A DNA stretch of 64,000 nucleotides from Zygnema cylindricum (lineage: Eukaryota > Streptophyta > Zygnematophyceae > Zygnematales > Zygnemataceae): positions 50,097-114,096 of the forward strand of contig JBBHKE010002679.1 of the NCBI GenBank assembly GCA_037447655.1. The letters run 5' to 3'. Numbering within the stretch: position 1 is the first letter of the stretch; every line of letters starts with the position of its first letter. Below, one piece after another: positions 34,792-46,684 of the stretch. A program made the translations under genes and the position numbers. Below the pieces are notes generated by a model. The model saw only the letters and a program-made list of their open reading frames with translations. It was not told the origin of the DNA and searched no databases.

Positions 34792-37224
34792 ATCATCGAT
34801 AGTGGTGCCAGTCATCACCTCTCTCTTCGATCTGATTGGTTAACACATTTAACTCCTTTACTCTCCCCTATGCAGATACGTTTAGGGGACGACCGCATAC
34901 TATTTGGCACTCACTCTAGCCACGTCTGCATTCCAAATTCCTCGATTAACATTGACAATGTCCTTTTAGTCCCTGGCTTAGCTCGGAATTTATTTTCTGT
35001 TCGAGTCGCTATGATTGACGGCGTTAAGGCCGAGTTTGATGAAGATAACGTTCAATTTTTAAGCAAAAAGGACAAAATTAGCGTAGGTTTTGGAATAGCA
35101 AAAGACTCTATGTATTTTTTACAATCTTACTATCCTAAAAATCTTTCTGCATCAAGTATTAGCGTCCCTTTTGCTTTAAATGCTTGTGTAGACGATTTTT
35201 CCCTTTGGCATTTACGCTATGGGCATTTAAATAGCGCTAGTTTAACTTCTTTGCCAAAACTTGTAACCGGAATCAACTCTTTTTCTAACAAAAAATTGGA
35301 TTTTTGTCATGGGTGCATTCAAGGCAAAATGCCTCGTCAATCTTTCCCTATCAGTACTACCATTATCACGGAAACACTTGCTCTCATTCACGCCGACGTA
35401 TGCGGTCCCATGCGCACACGCAGTTTTGGCGGCTCCTTGTACTTTGTTTCTTTCATCGATCATGCCACCCGCTTTTCCCATGTGTATACTATTTGTCATA
35501 AATCTGACGTTTTTGCACGTTTTCAGGAATTTAAAGCGCTTGCAGAAAATTTTCACAACAAGCGCATCAAGGCTTTACGCACTGACAACGGTGGCGAGTT
35601 TATGTCTCACCAATTCTCCTCCTTCCTCGCTCACCATGGCATCTCGCACCAGTTGAGTGCACCATACACTCCTCAGCAGAACGGCGTTGTCGAAAGGTAC
35701 AATCGTACTTTAGCGGAAATGGCTCGATCTATGTTGTATTTTGCAAATTTGCCTTTTTCTTTTTGGGCTGAGGCAACCATATGCGCTAACTATCTTCGTA
35801 ACTTGTGCCCGACAAGTGCTAGGCCTAACATTACCCCCATGGAAGCATGGTCCTCTATAAAACCCGATGTCGGCCACCTTCGTACCTTCGGTTGCGAAGC
35901 GTGGTATAAGGACCTCACCCATTCTACCGGGAAATGGGGTGCTCGCGCGTTTCGTGGAACGTTTGTAGGGTATGCCCCTAACTCAAAAGCCTACCGCATT
36001 TGGTGCCCTTCGCGTTGTCGTGTGATCACCACACGTGACGTTGCTTTTAACGAATCCCCCCTTCTCCAAACTCTCTCCCGTCCTCCCCTTCCATCCTCTC
36101 ATGTCGACCTCTCCTCTTATCCCTCTCTTTGTGAGTTCCCCACCCCCATCCAATCCCCACCTGACTTTATTTCTCTCTCAGTCCCCCCACTTTCCCCACC
36201 TACTCTTCATCCTACCCCTATTATCAATGACCCCATCATCTCAAATGATCCCTCTCCCTCCCCATCTCGGTCCTCTCAACTTACCCATGACGACGATCCT
36301 CTCTTTTCCTCTCTTCCGTCCACTATACTCCCTCCCCCTCCCCTCCTTTCAGATCCCCACCCTCTTTTATCCCCCACAGATGTCTCCCCTGATACATCTC
36401 GTCGATACCCGACCAGATCTCGTGGTCCTCCGTCTCGCCTCATTGAGACCATGGGTCATGCATCCCTTGCTTGCGCTTATTCAACTGGTGCCTCTGCCTC
36501 TCTCATCTCCACTCCTCTTTCTCTCAAATCCGCTCTCAAACGCCCTGACTCTCATCTTTGGAAAAGTGCAGTTGACGCAGAGTATTCCGCCCTCATATCC
36601 AACAACACTTGGAATCTTGTTCCTCTTCCTTCAGGTCGCAAAGCCATCGGTTCAAAGTGGGTTTTTCGCGTTAAACAAAAAGCGGACGGATCCGTCGACA
36701 AATACAAAGCCCGATTGGTAGCCAAGGGATTCTCTCAAATTGAAGGTATAGATTTCACTGAAACTTATGCTCCAGTTGCTCGTCTCACGTCGATTCGCGC
36801 TCTCCTTGCATTAGCTGCTGAACATGATTTCCATATTCATCAAATGGACGTTAAAAATGCCTTTTTGAACGGTGTCCTCTCAGAAAACATTTATATGCAG
36901 CAACCCGAAGGGTATGTGTCCCCTGGCTCTGAACACTTAGTCTGTCACCTCATCAAAACAATATACGGTTTGAAACAATCTCCTCGTGTTTGGAACCATA
37001 CTATCGATGCCACTATGAAGAAAGAAGGCTTCACTCGCATTGACGCTGACTTTAGCATCTATTCTCGTGGCTCAGGTGCTTCTTTAATTATCGTTGATAT
37101 TTTTGTTGATGACCTCATCCTTGTTAGTCCGTCTCTTTCTGAAATTTCCAGCGTTAAACTCCTTCTTCAACGTCATTTTGACATGAGGGACCTCGGTGAA
37201 CTCACATACTACCTTGGAATCTAA
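34792..37224 (+). pseudogene. copia pol: protease, integrase, reverse transcriptase
   Basis: Open from just after a TAG at 34789-34791, which replaces the usual Trp before IIDSGASHH (aspartic protease active site). In order: a pre-integrase zinc finger (LWHLRYGH, then CHGC), an integrase core with D-D-E (IHADVCGP, LRTDNGGEF, QNGVVERYNRT), a long Pro/Ser-rich linker, then RT with WVFRVKQKADG, QMDVKNAFLNG and the active site FVDDLILVS (usually YVDD). A TAA at 37222-37224 stops the frame at YYLGI. The same frame then continues (LSHETFVSNLLDHFGM) to the insertion at 37367. More than 2.4 kb is otherwise uninterrupted. Confidence 0.93.
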
Positions 37225-37366
37225 GTCCTCCGTAATCGCTCAACTAAGACTCTTTGCCTCTCCCATGAAACCTTTGTCTCTAATCTCCTTGACCATTTTG
37301 GTATGGCCGATTTCTCTTCTATCTCCACCCCTTTGGATGCCAATTCTCCTCTTGTCCTTGAAACTC

Positions 37367-38413
37367 TGAGACCTCTATAAGTCCTCAGAGTGGACAACTT
37401 CCAAGAAGCCTATAGGATAATCCTGACCCCTTTGTGTTTCAGCAAGAATAACTGCCACCCTGGCAGACAAACTCTGACCACCTGCACCTTTGTGAAGGCA
37501 AGACTCCCCTGAGTCGATAGCAAAAAGAATCTCTGAATTTGCTCCCTTGAGCAGTAAGTTATGGAGGGTCAAAGTTGACCTTTTGTACAGAAGCTCTCTG
37601 GGAGAGAGGGTCCTATCTCCTAATTTTTCTAAGTCCTATCTCTCTCACATACTCTATCTACTGATGTACGGAACCAATCAGAATACAGTTCCGTACGCAA
37701 AAGTACAGCTGCCGGTGTACTTTATGTACGGACATTGTACGACATGGCCTAAATGTCGACACATGTCATATCCGGATTCGGTGCCATAATCTCCGGAGAT
37801 TCCACGATCCAATGTAATTACGCCACGCGTCATTCGATGTGGCGATGGCCACAAACCGCCGAAATCTTCTTCCGCGATCTCGGCGCTAATTGCGGCCGTC
37901 CAATTAGAATCGAATTTAATCGTAGCCGTAATAAATACATGCGCGGTATTCGTTTCACTTAAGAAATAAATGCGCGGTATTGATTTCTTGCTCGTATCGT
38001 ATTCCGTACTCATACATTTACTGGATCCATGTATACCGTAAACAATTACAGTTAAATGATTTATCCTACGTTTACATGTTTAAATAAATATCAAACTATA
38101 TACTACGTAATGTTATTTCTAGAGTTAACGGCTAAGGCTACCGGCTACTTCCTGTCTGCCGGCTGGTAGGTACAAGGATCAATTCCTGTCGCCGGCACAT
38201 TCCTTTTAAATAAATAAACCCTAACTAATATAAATTTCTTGTAAACCTCTGGATAGCCTAGGTAGCCATGGCTCTAGCTCCCTCTCCAATTTCTCAGTGA
38301 CTGCGACAAGTTTTAGGGTTTGGAGAGAGTTGTTAGAGGTAGACTGCCTCGGCTTCTTTTTATATTTCTATTTAGACCTAGAAAATACTAAAAATGTACC
38401 ATTAATTTCTACA
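37367..38413. mobile_element. 1047-bp insertion inside copia pol, solo-LTR-like
   Basis: Interrupts the coding sequence between NSPLVLET and VPSTDILLSLPL, which are adjacent in copia proteins. The insert begins TGAGACC and ends TTTCTACA, giving TG..CA termini. It has no convincing open frame, is richer in GC in the middle, and contains GTAC words and a CTCTGAG/CTCAGAG pair near its left end. This fits a solo LTR of another element. I did not find a matching 5-bp target duplication, so another kind of insert is possible. Confidence 0.55.
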
Positions 38414-39130
38414 GTCCCCTCCACCGACATCCTCCTCTCCCTTCCGCTCCATGCCACTTACCGCTCTATGGTGGGCGCTCTTATGTATGCCATGCAAGCC
38501 ACTCGGCCAGATATTTCTAAAGCGGTTACAAAACTTAGTCAATTTCTTCAGAGGCCTTCTCCAAATCATCTTGCGGCTGCTAAACGAGTCTTTCGGTATC
38601 TGCAAGGCACTAAATCTTTCTGCTTCACTTACTCCTCCTCTAGTTCTATTGCCCTCATCGGCTTTGTTGACTCCGATTGGGCGCAAGATGAGCTTTCCCG
38701 CCGTTCTACTACTGGCTCGTGTTTTTTCTTGGGGAATGGCCTTATCTCTTGGTCTTGCAGGAAACAACCTACTACAGCTTGCTCTAGTACTGAGGCCGAA
38801 TACATGGCTGCCTGCCATGCCGCTAAGGAAGCTGTTTGGCTTCGAACCCTTCTCACCAATCTTGGTTTTCCTCCACTCGGACCCACTCCCATCTACTCCG
38901 ACTCTCAAGGCGCCCTTGCTTTGATCAAGAATCCAGTTCACCACAAGCGCACCAAGCTCATCGACATCGAATATTACTATTCTCGGGAGCGTGTCGAGGA
39001 TGGAACCCTTCAATTTCTCTATGTGAAATCTGCGGATCAAGTTGTTGACTTTCTCACCAAAGCTCTTCATCGCCCCCATTTTGAGCAGCATCGTTTCTCC
39101 TCCGGCCTTCGTCCTCCACCTTCCTCCTAA
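38414..39130 (+). pseudogene. copia RNase H and 3' end of pol
   Basis: Continues the pol frame after the insertion with LHATYRSMVGALMYAM and TRPDISKAVTKLSQFLQ, then RNase H motifs (DSDWAQDELSRRSTTG, SSTEAEYMAACHAAKEAVWL, YSDSQGALALIKNPVHHKRT) and a TAA at 39128-39130. No lesion is seen in this part. It ends about 65 bp before the right LTR. Confidence 0.9.
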
Positions 39131-39194
39131 TTCTTCCAATTACCCTTTATTTTTCATCTAAATTACTCCTTTGTAGTTTTAGATTGAGGGGAGG

Positions 39195-39675
39195 TGTTAA
39201 GGGTAATTTCCGGTCAGTTTCTGTACGTCAACCTTAGTCTCATTTCGTCTTAGGTCAACCGAGACCGTACTCCACTTATTCAAGTATGGTCTCGTCCACT
39301 TAGTCTTTTGTCCTACGAGAACAAAAATCGTACTCCACTTATTCGAGTGCGGTCTCGTCCACTTTAGTCTCATTTGTCCTATGTGAACAAAACCGTACTC
39401 CACTTATTCAAGTGCGGTCTTATAATTGTACTTTTGGTCTTATTCTTTCCTTTTCTTTTCGTCGGTCAACTTTGTCTAATAGATTTGGTCTTTGTGTAGC
39501 CGCCCAAATCTACTTTGTGTAGCGTAGATCAGTACTATCCACAGTAATTAGCATTTTGTAACTTTGTATATAAGGATCTCGTTTCATAATGAAATTATCA
39601 ATCTCGATCACACAATTCCAAATGTTTTGACTCTCACTATCTTTTATTATGGCGTCCAATAATCCTACTCCTATA
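39195..39675 (+). repeat. copia 3' LTR (481 bp)
   Basis: TGTTAAGGG to CTCCTATA, the same length as the left LTR, with the same internal triplication. Followed by CGCCA. Confidence 0.93.
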
Positions 39676-39843
39676 CGCCAAACCCCTCAATTTTATTGAC
39701 AGTTACGTTTGTTTTATTTTTCGCGGCGTACAATTTCCAACGGAACTGTGTTTAGTTTGTCGGTTGTATACCAGCGTTGGCTTTAAATTTGTCGCTTTAT
39801 TTGAGCGAACATTTTTTTGACTCTTTGTTGGTTTCATTCCGCG

Positions 39844-40587
39844 TTAGGGTGGCGTTCCATCAGACGAAAAGTGAGGTTCTTTACAGAAATCGGGGCCTCT
39901 CCGTACCATGCTGTACCTGTTATTTTGTTTTTATAGGCGAACAACATTACAGAGAATTTTGCCAATATTCTCCAAAGGTCTGGGAGGAAAGAATGACCGT
40001 TGGATGTTTTTTCGCGAAGCATTCGCTTCCAAAGTTTCTGTAAATGGTGATGTACCTCGAGGTGGTACATCACCATTTACTGAAAAAATTGAGCCGCGAC
40101 ACCTTGGATAATGAATATACGTGTCACAACGGCAACCATCGTAAATCGAAAAATTTCCCACATGATATATGCATTCAGAAATTCAACGGAAATCACGAAA
40201 GTGATCTCGTAACGAACTTTCGTTGCATTATTTTTGTTACCGGTCATAATTTACACTATTTGCGGAAGCACTCATTCGTCACGCGAAAAAGCAGAAACCC
40301 TAAAAATAATGAGCTGGCATCTGACAAGCATTTGCAAAGAGTACAAAATTTGTGTGGTACGATACCCTGGTCCACATGTACATGGTATGCAAATGACGAT
40401 TTCGAGTTGAAGTTGGTCGGTGTAAAAAATATTTGACGATTTTCAGATACGATCTTATCTTACGTGGAACCACTCTTATTTGTACACGTGGATTACAGAC
40501 TCTGCGCGATAGTACACTGATCAAAATGTAGCACTCTGTAATGTTGACCGTACGTTTACAGAATTTACTGATGGAACGCCACCCTAA
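39844..40587. mobile_element. 744-bp MITE with 20-bp perfect TIRs and a central palindrome
   Basis: TTAGGGTGGCGTTCCATCAG at 39844-39863 is the exact inverse of 40568-40587. A near-perfect hairpin of 17-bp arms (GTAAATGGTGATGTACC) and a 7-nt loop lies at 40041-40081 inside it. No transposase frame was seen. It lies 168 bp past the copia element. Confidence 0.85.
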
Positions 40588-40909
40588 TTATGTTTTCTTT
40601 GTCTTGTCATGAGCTACAGTAATCAAGTAATCATATCCTACCTTCTTTTATTGTCTATTTCTTGTTAACGTTTGTTTAATTTGTCGGTGTTAGATCGCAT
40701 TTGTCTGCGTATCTTCTTAGTGACATCTTTTGGCGTTTCTAAGTTTTTGTTTTTATTTCTTGTTTTGTCTGAACGGTTTTTTTTATTTGTCGTATTTTTT
40801 AATGTCCCTTTTCTAACGGATGTTTCCCACGGAGGACGCGTAGCGTGTCACATTTTCGTGCGTTTACGATCATACAATATTGGAACTTTCTGGAGAAGTA
40901 CAGGTTAGG

Positions 40910-41142
40910 TACACCGTTTATACTATCACTGTACTGTAAAGTTCATGTTTTTCTCTGTTGTTATAAAACATCTTTTCTCCGTGCACACATGTCCGATGTG
41001 CTAATCTGACGGCTGCATTTGAAAAGGGAATTTCGCACCTTCCGATTGACGGTCTCCGATTGAAAATCGGAAACTTATTCATGGAAAAACGACGTTTTAA
41101 GTGGAGAAAAAGTTATTAACACTAATAGCGATACACGGTGTA
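40910..41142. mobile_element. foldback MITE, family A, full length (233 bp)
   Basis: Runs from TACACCGTTTATACTATCAC to ACTAATAGCGATACACGGTG plus TA. The inner words TCTCCGTGCACACATGTCCG and CTCCGATTGAAAATCGGAAA and the subterminal TTTTAAGTGGAGAAAAAG are shared with the other copies. Confidence 0.8.
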
Positions 41143-41929
41143 CGAGGCACACCAGCGGCTATGGATCGAACACGCACACTTTCGCACGTGTCTTTCTCGT
41201 ATTCTTCACTACAGTACAAAACAGCACCTAAACTGTACTGTACTTTTTTGACAAGCACAAAACGACGAGAAAAATCAGCGTCCTGCAAGTGAGTAATAAC
41301 TAATAACGCGTCCCGCAATCAGGCAAGTTGCGAAAGACAAATGGAAGAGCATAGCTTGTACGGAAACAGCTTGTGTAATTGTACGGAAAATGACAGCTAC
41401 TGCACCGACAATGTTTCTTAAGTGAAGGATAAACCGCCACGAGACCGCGACCGTACATGGCCCTTAACTCTGCATGCTAGAAATTACCACTCGTGCGATC
41501 AGCGACCGAGGCATCTTATATTTCATTATTTTGGCGTGTATAAATTGAATTCAGCGTAGAGAAGTTTGTAGTAGTTTTATAGTTTGTTTATAGGATTTTT
41601 TGAAGTCCCATTTTGGAAATTCGCCAATGTTTTGAGAATCTTTTTGAGTTTTTTCGTGAGTTTCTTGAGAAGTGTTTATATATTTCTATATATTTATTGT
41701 TTGGGAATTTTTGAGGTTTTTTTTTTCTGATTAATCCTACCCAACCCACAAAAGTAAAGGAGGAAAAAGAGAATCTAGAAAACGGGTTTTTCTCATTTTT
41801 GTTGACTTGAATTTTTTCTCTTCTGAAAAAAAACATTTTTTTCCTATTCTGTGGAGTTCAAAGGGTAGTGATAACAAATCATATTACTGGAAATTATAAA
41901 AGAAAACCCATTTTTTCTTTCCTGAGAAA
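41143..41929. other. upstream region of the AMP-binding gene
   Basis: AT-rich. No TATA box or other site can be named with confidence. Confidence 0.4.
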
Positions 41930-44260
41930 ATGGACGAAGAATTTGGAAAAGAAAATCTGAGGAGAGAACTTTTGGAAATATCTATTCCCCAATTGTTAGC
42001 TAGACAGGCGAAAGTTTTTCCCGATCGACCTTTTTTCCGGCTGTCATTAGGTGCTGCCCCGATTTTTCGGGCAGAAAAAAGTTCTGAAGATATGGGAAAT
42101 TCTAAAATCTCAGAGAAATATGATTTTTTTGGGAATTCTGAAAATTTTGTGGATTTCAGTTACAAGGAATTTTTAAAACTAACGGAAGACGTGGAGGGTT
42201 TTCTGTGCGAACCAGCCAACGGATTCAGTTCAAGTCCAGGTTCATTTCATCTTTTTTGATAACTCAAATAATTACGAAAATTAGTAATTTGAGAATTAGT
42301 TTTTTGAGATAATTTGAGGCTCAAACAAGTTTGAAAATGCCCATATTCTCTATATTTTTGAAGACTATAAAATTTCATTCTTTGGCTTTTTAGGACATGT
42401 TATCTAATTGCAAATTAAACCATCGAAATTTACGTTTGTTCCGAGGGTACACGTGAATAATTGTAAAATTTATACTTTTGTTTTGGTGATCGTACATATT
42501 TTTGATCATAAAAATGTACAATTTCCAACAAAATGATGGTAATTTTGACAGTGTGATTCCTGTTAAACTTTTCTTAGTCTTACTACTTTTCCCGTTTTAC
42601 TTTTAGTGGTCAGTCCAATTGGATTATTTAGTACTAGAAAAAAAGCAAATTTAAGGAGGAGAAATATCATCCGAGTGAGAGACAATTCACTTCATAACTC
42701 TAGAGTTTTTAAATAAAAAATGGGGTCTAAAAAGAGAATTCAAAGCATAACCAGAAACATGAATTTTCTCACTATGTTGCATTCCTTTGTTTGATTATTT
42801 TTTCTCACTTTCGCCCTCCATCTTTCCCTCTCTCTCTCTTTCCCTCTTTACCTCTCCCCTCTCCATCTTTCCCTATCCATCCCCCTTCCTTTCCCTTCCC
42901 TTCCCCTCGCTCCTCCCCCTTTATCTATTTCCTTGCAGGATCAACTGTTGCTATTCTCGCTCCGAATTCTTTTGAAATGGTTTTAACCTTTTTTGCCATG
43001 TGGAGAAAGGTATACCCATTATTATTGTGGAATAGGGATTCTCTTTCTCTCACTCACTCTCCCCCTCTTCCCCTCCCTCCAGCTCTCTTTAGCTACCTCT
43101 GCCTCTCCCCTCCTTCCTCCTCCCTCTCTCCCTTTCCCTCTCTCTCCGTCACGCTCTTCCCCTCTTCACCTTTCCCTCCCGCTCTCTCTATCCCCTTTTC
43201 TCCCTTCCCCCTCAAACTCCCTTTCCCTCTCCTTCTGTCACCTTCTCCCTCTCTCTACTTGCCTTCCTCAATTCCCCTCTTCCCATCCCTCTCATTCTCC
43301 CAATATTCCCCTCCCTCGCTTCCTTTCCCTCTTTCCTCCACTCCTCCTTCCTTCCTTTCTTTCTTCTTCCCTCCCTTCCTCCCTCCCCACCTCCACTCCC
43401 CCCCTCTCTCAAAAAACATGTATAAGTATATATGGATAAGTGTCCACACTAAATCATCATTTGGAAGAAAGAGAGGTGTTCTCTTTTAGAGTTTCATTTG
43501 GAATCATCTTTTTATTTCTTTTGGAATAGAAATATGGATGAAAAAAAGAGAAAAAGGCAAAAGAAAATGTAACAACTCTGTTGTTGACCCTTAGAAGCAC
43601 CGAAGAAAAAAAATTATAATATATATTTAAGTAAAAGTAAAAGTTCATGTATATATTTGTTTAAAGTTTGCCCAGATATATGTAAATGGGATGCTGATAT
43701 ATGCAATTAATTAACTTAGCTTAGCTAATTATATACATGTATTTAAATGATAGTGCGTGTAAATGTCTGTAGTAAGTGCATGACTATGTTTTTGATTTTT
43801 TCTTTTTTTCTGCAGAATCTTTCAGCTTTTCCGATGTCTACTCGAGCTTCGCCGGAACTTTTGGCAAAATTGTTAATCAAATCTAAACCGTCCGTCTTGT
43901 TAGTTTCAAAAAACCTGATCGGAATCGCAAAAAAGACTTTACATTTGTTTAACGAATCGACAAATTACAAAAACCCGATAAAACTCGTTGAACTAAAGCG
44001 AGGAATTTTGCTTGCAAAAGATGCAATTGAGAATATTTTTGAATCTTTCGAGGATTCGGATTCTGAATTCGGAATGAATACTCGAAAAGAAAATAATGTT
44101 GATTATAATGAAAATTCTTTGTCTTCTTCTACGAAAATGCAACATGACATTCGACAGAAAAACTCGTTGGAGAATGAAAATATCGCCATAATTTTTCATA
44201 GCAGTGGGACTACAGGAATGCCAAAGCTGGTTCCTCTCACACACAGGAACCTGCTGGCTA
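41930..44260 (+). CDS. AMP-binding (ANL superfamily) enzyme, 5' part only
   Basis: Exons 41930-42239, 42939-43009 and 43816-44260 join in phase (1, then 0). ATG at 41930 sits in a good context (GAAAATGGAC). Exon 1 codes SIPQLLARQAKVFPDRPFF, typical of the start of acyl- and aryl-CoA synthetases. Exon 2 codes TVAILAPNSFEMVLTFFAMW. Exon 3 codes FPMSTRASPELLAKLL and then the ATP/AMP signature IIFHSSGTTGMPKLVPLTHR. Members of this family activate a carboxylic acid as an acyl-adenylate; the substrate here is unknown. Residues about 155-205 are a low-complexity insert rich in Asp, Glu, Asn and Ser. After the signature motif the remaining roughly 350 residues of the enzyme are absent: the next coding exon belongs to an aminotransferase. 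The gene is truncated, fused or misassembled. Confidence 0.85.
42795..42935 (+). repeat. polypyrimidine tract before an acceptor
   Basis: TCTCTCCCTTTCCC-rich tract directly before the acceptor CCTTGCAG of AMP-binding exon 2. Confidence 0.85.
43035..43415 (+). repeat. polypyrimidine tract in AMP-binding intron 2
   Basis: About 380 bases of CCCTCTCT/CCTTCCCTC sequence starting shortly after the donor at 43010, 400 bases away from the acceptor. Long Ser/Pro/Leu frames here are artefacts. Confidence 0.85.
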
Positions 44261-44307
44261 GTAAGAGATCTCCCTCTCTCCCTCCCCCTCTCTCTCTCTC
44301 CCTCCAG
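44261..44307 (+). repeat. CT microsatellite at the junction of two truncated genes
   Basis: After the donor GTAAGAG of AMP-binding exon 3, only a 47-base CCCTCTCTC stretch precedes CTCCAG and the first aminotransferase exon. The phases do not match: exon 3 ends in phase 1, while the next exon needs one base to enter its frame. Confidence 0.8.
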
Positions 44308-46600
44308 CCCCAACAACCCCACAGGACGGGTCCTGAAGCGTGCTGAGCTGGCGGTGGTGGCTGAGCTTTGCATCGCTCATGATCTCATCGCCATCACGGA
44401 TGAGGTCAGCAAATTTGGACTGATCTGTGGGGGAGGTACAGGGAGAGGGGGAGGGGGAGGAGGGGTGCGAAGGGAGAGGGCGAGGGTGAGGGCAGGGGCG
44501 ATGCAGGAGATGGAGCGAGAGGGCGAGAGAGGGAGAGGGTGAGAGAGAGGGAGTGGGAGATGGATGGGGAGGGGGAGGGGGAGGGGAGGGGCAAAGGGAG
44601 AGGTGGGGAAAGGGAGAGAGTGAGTGGGAGGGAGAGGTGGAGGGATCGAGGAATAGAGAGACCTATCGAGACAAACTGTTTTTAGTAACTGTTTGTTGCT
44701 GACATTTTTGCCGTTATTTTTAGTATACATTTTATATTTTTTCGACTGTTAAATTCAAAACAGTCACACTAAGGGATTTTGTTGCTTCTGTTTCTTTACT
44801 CCTTTACTTTTACACTTTTTTTTTTTTACGCTTTTTTTTTTTCGCTTTTTCATTTGCCTTCTATTTTTTGTTTGTGCTTTCCCTTTTTCAGGTCTACGAA
44901 CATTTTTTGTATTCGGGAAAAGAACATATTAGTCTGTCCTCTCTCCCGGGAATGAGAGAGAGGACAATTGTAACGTCGTCCATTTCAAAAACTTTTTCTG
45001 TTACAGGTGATTTCTGGTTGTTTTAATATATATTTTTTAATGTTTTTTTTAGAACAAACACATGTATTGTTTGTCTGTAAGTTTGTTCCTTCCTTCCGTC
45101 CCTCCTTCATCCCTTTTTTCCTTCCTTCCTTCCATCCTGCCTCCCTCCCGCCTTTCCTCCCTCCCTCCTTTACTCCCTCGCTCCCTCTCATAAATTGTTT
45201 AATAATATTGCTGCTAATATAAAACCTAACCGTTTCTACTCTTTTTTTTATTAAAAAACAGGTTGGAGAATAGGATGGGCAATTGCTCCGGAAGAAGTTA
45301 CTGCCGCTATTGCGAAATTACACTGCAAGTTTGTTGACTCTCCTCCCTCTCCCTTTCAAGAAGCCTCTCTCTCTGCTTTGAGTTGTCCCGTGGAGTATTA
45401 CGAAAAACTTCGCGAGGTTCGTTTATAAACGGAAAACATTTAGACCTGTGAAATCGAATTTTATTTGTTAACTCTGAACTTCAGTTTTTTAACTTTAGTT
45501 GTTTAACTTTGTTGTTCTTCTTTTGTTTTGAATTGTTTTATCACGGTTTCGATATTGTTTTTTCATCATTGTCATGTGGGCTTGTTTACGAATTAATAAT
45601 AAAGTATAGAGTTAGTAGTTCAAAGTTAAGGATTAAAAAAGAACAAAGAATAAGGATTAAGAATTATGAGATTAGATAAATGCTAAAAGTTAAGGATTAG
45701 GAAGAAAGTACAAAGAAAAAGGATTAAGAGTTACGCGATAAGAGAAAAAGTCAAGAAGAAAGTACAAAGAATTAAGGATTATGAACTTGAAATTAGATGA
45801 ATGTGAAAGACGTAAAAGGTCAGAATTAAGAGTTTGGACGAAGGATTATAACCTAAAGAATTAAATTTAAAAATTGAGAATTAAGAATCAAAAATGAATA
45901 ATCAAAAGCCTACAACCAAGAATCGAGAATAAAGTAATGAATAATGGAAAATTACTAATGAAGACTAAAGAAGTACATATGACGGGTTTAGAATCGAGAA
46001 TCGAAAAACAAAACCCCAAAAACTATAAAAAATGAAAAAGAAAACGAATTCAATTAAAACATGTATAAAGTTAAAAAAAAAAAAAAAAATGAATTAAAAT
46101 ATTAATAAAGTTTAATTTTTTGGTATTGATTTTTTTTGTTATTATTTGTACAATTTTCGTTTTTAATATTCATTTTACAGCTTTCTCTTTTTTTCTTTTT
46201 CTTTTGGGTGTTTTTGTAACCAATTTTTGTCCCCTCTCATTTCCCCCTTTCTTTACTGCGATTATGAAATTTCTCTCCCTCTTTTGCATGTCACACTCCT
46301 CTCTGACTTCCTCTTTCTCTCTCTCTCTCTCTCTCCCTCTCTCTCACCCTCTCTCCCTCTCTCTCCCCTTCTCTCTCTTCCTCTCTCCCTCTCCCTTTTT
46401 CTCGCTCCCTCTCTCCCTCTCTCTCCCTCTCTCTCTTTCTCCCTCTCCCCCCTCTCTCTCCCTCTCCCTCTCTCCCTCTCCAGGAGGGGCGGGAATCGGA
46501 AGAACAGGACATCCGAATGGCGGCCTATTTGGCGGAATCTCTCGTGTCGGTATAAATATACATGTTTTTTTTTTGCTTTTTGGAAGTTTTTTTTTTTTTT

Positions 46601-46684
<84 letters not shown>

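Larger units (their letters stand above)
33170..39675 (+). mobile_element. Ty1/copia LTR retrotransposon, full length, coding region broken
   Basis: A 6506-bp element with 481-bp LTRs, CGCCA target duplications and the domain order gag, protease, integrase, reverse transcriptase, RNase H, which defines the copia superfamily. The polypurine tract GAGGGGAGG (39186-39194) lies directly before the right LTR. The LTRs differ by about two percent, so the insertion is fairly recent. Even so, the copy carries a TGA and a frameshift in gag, a TAG just before the protease DSGAS, a TAA in the RT connection and a 1-kb insertion before RNase H. It should be unable to move by itself. The LTR ends are TG..TA instead of the usual TG..CA. 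Confidence 0.95.
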
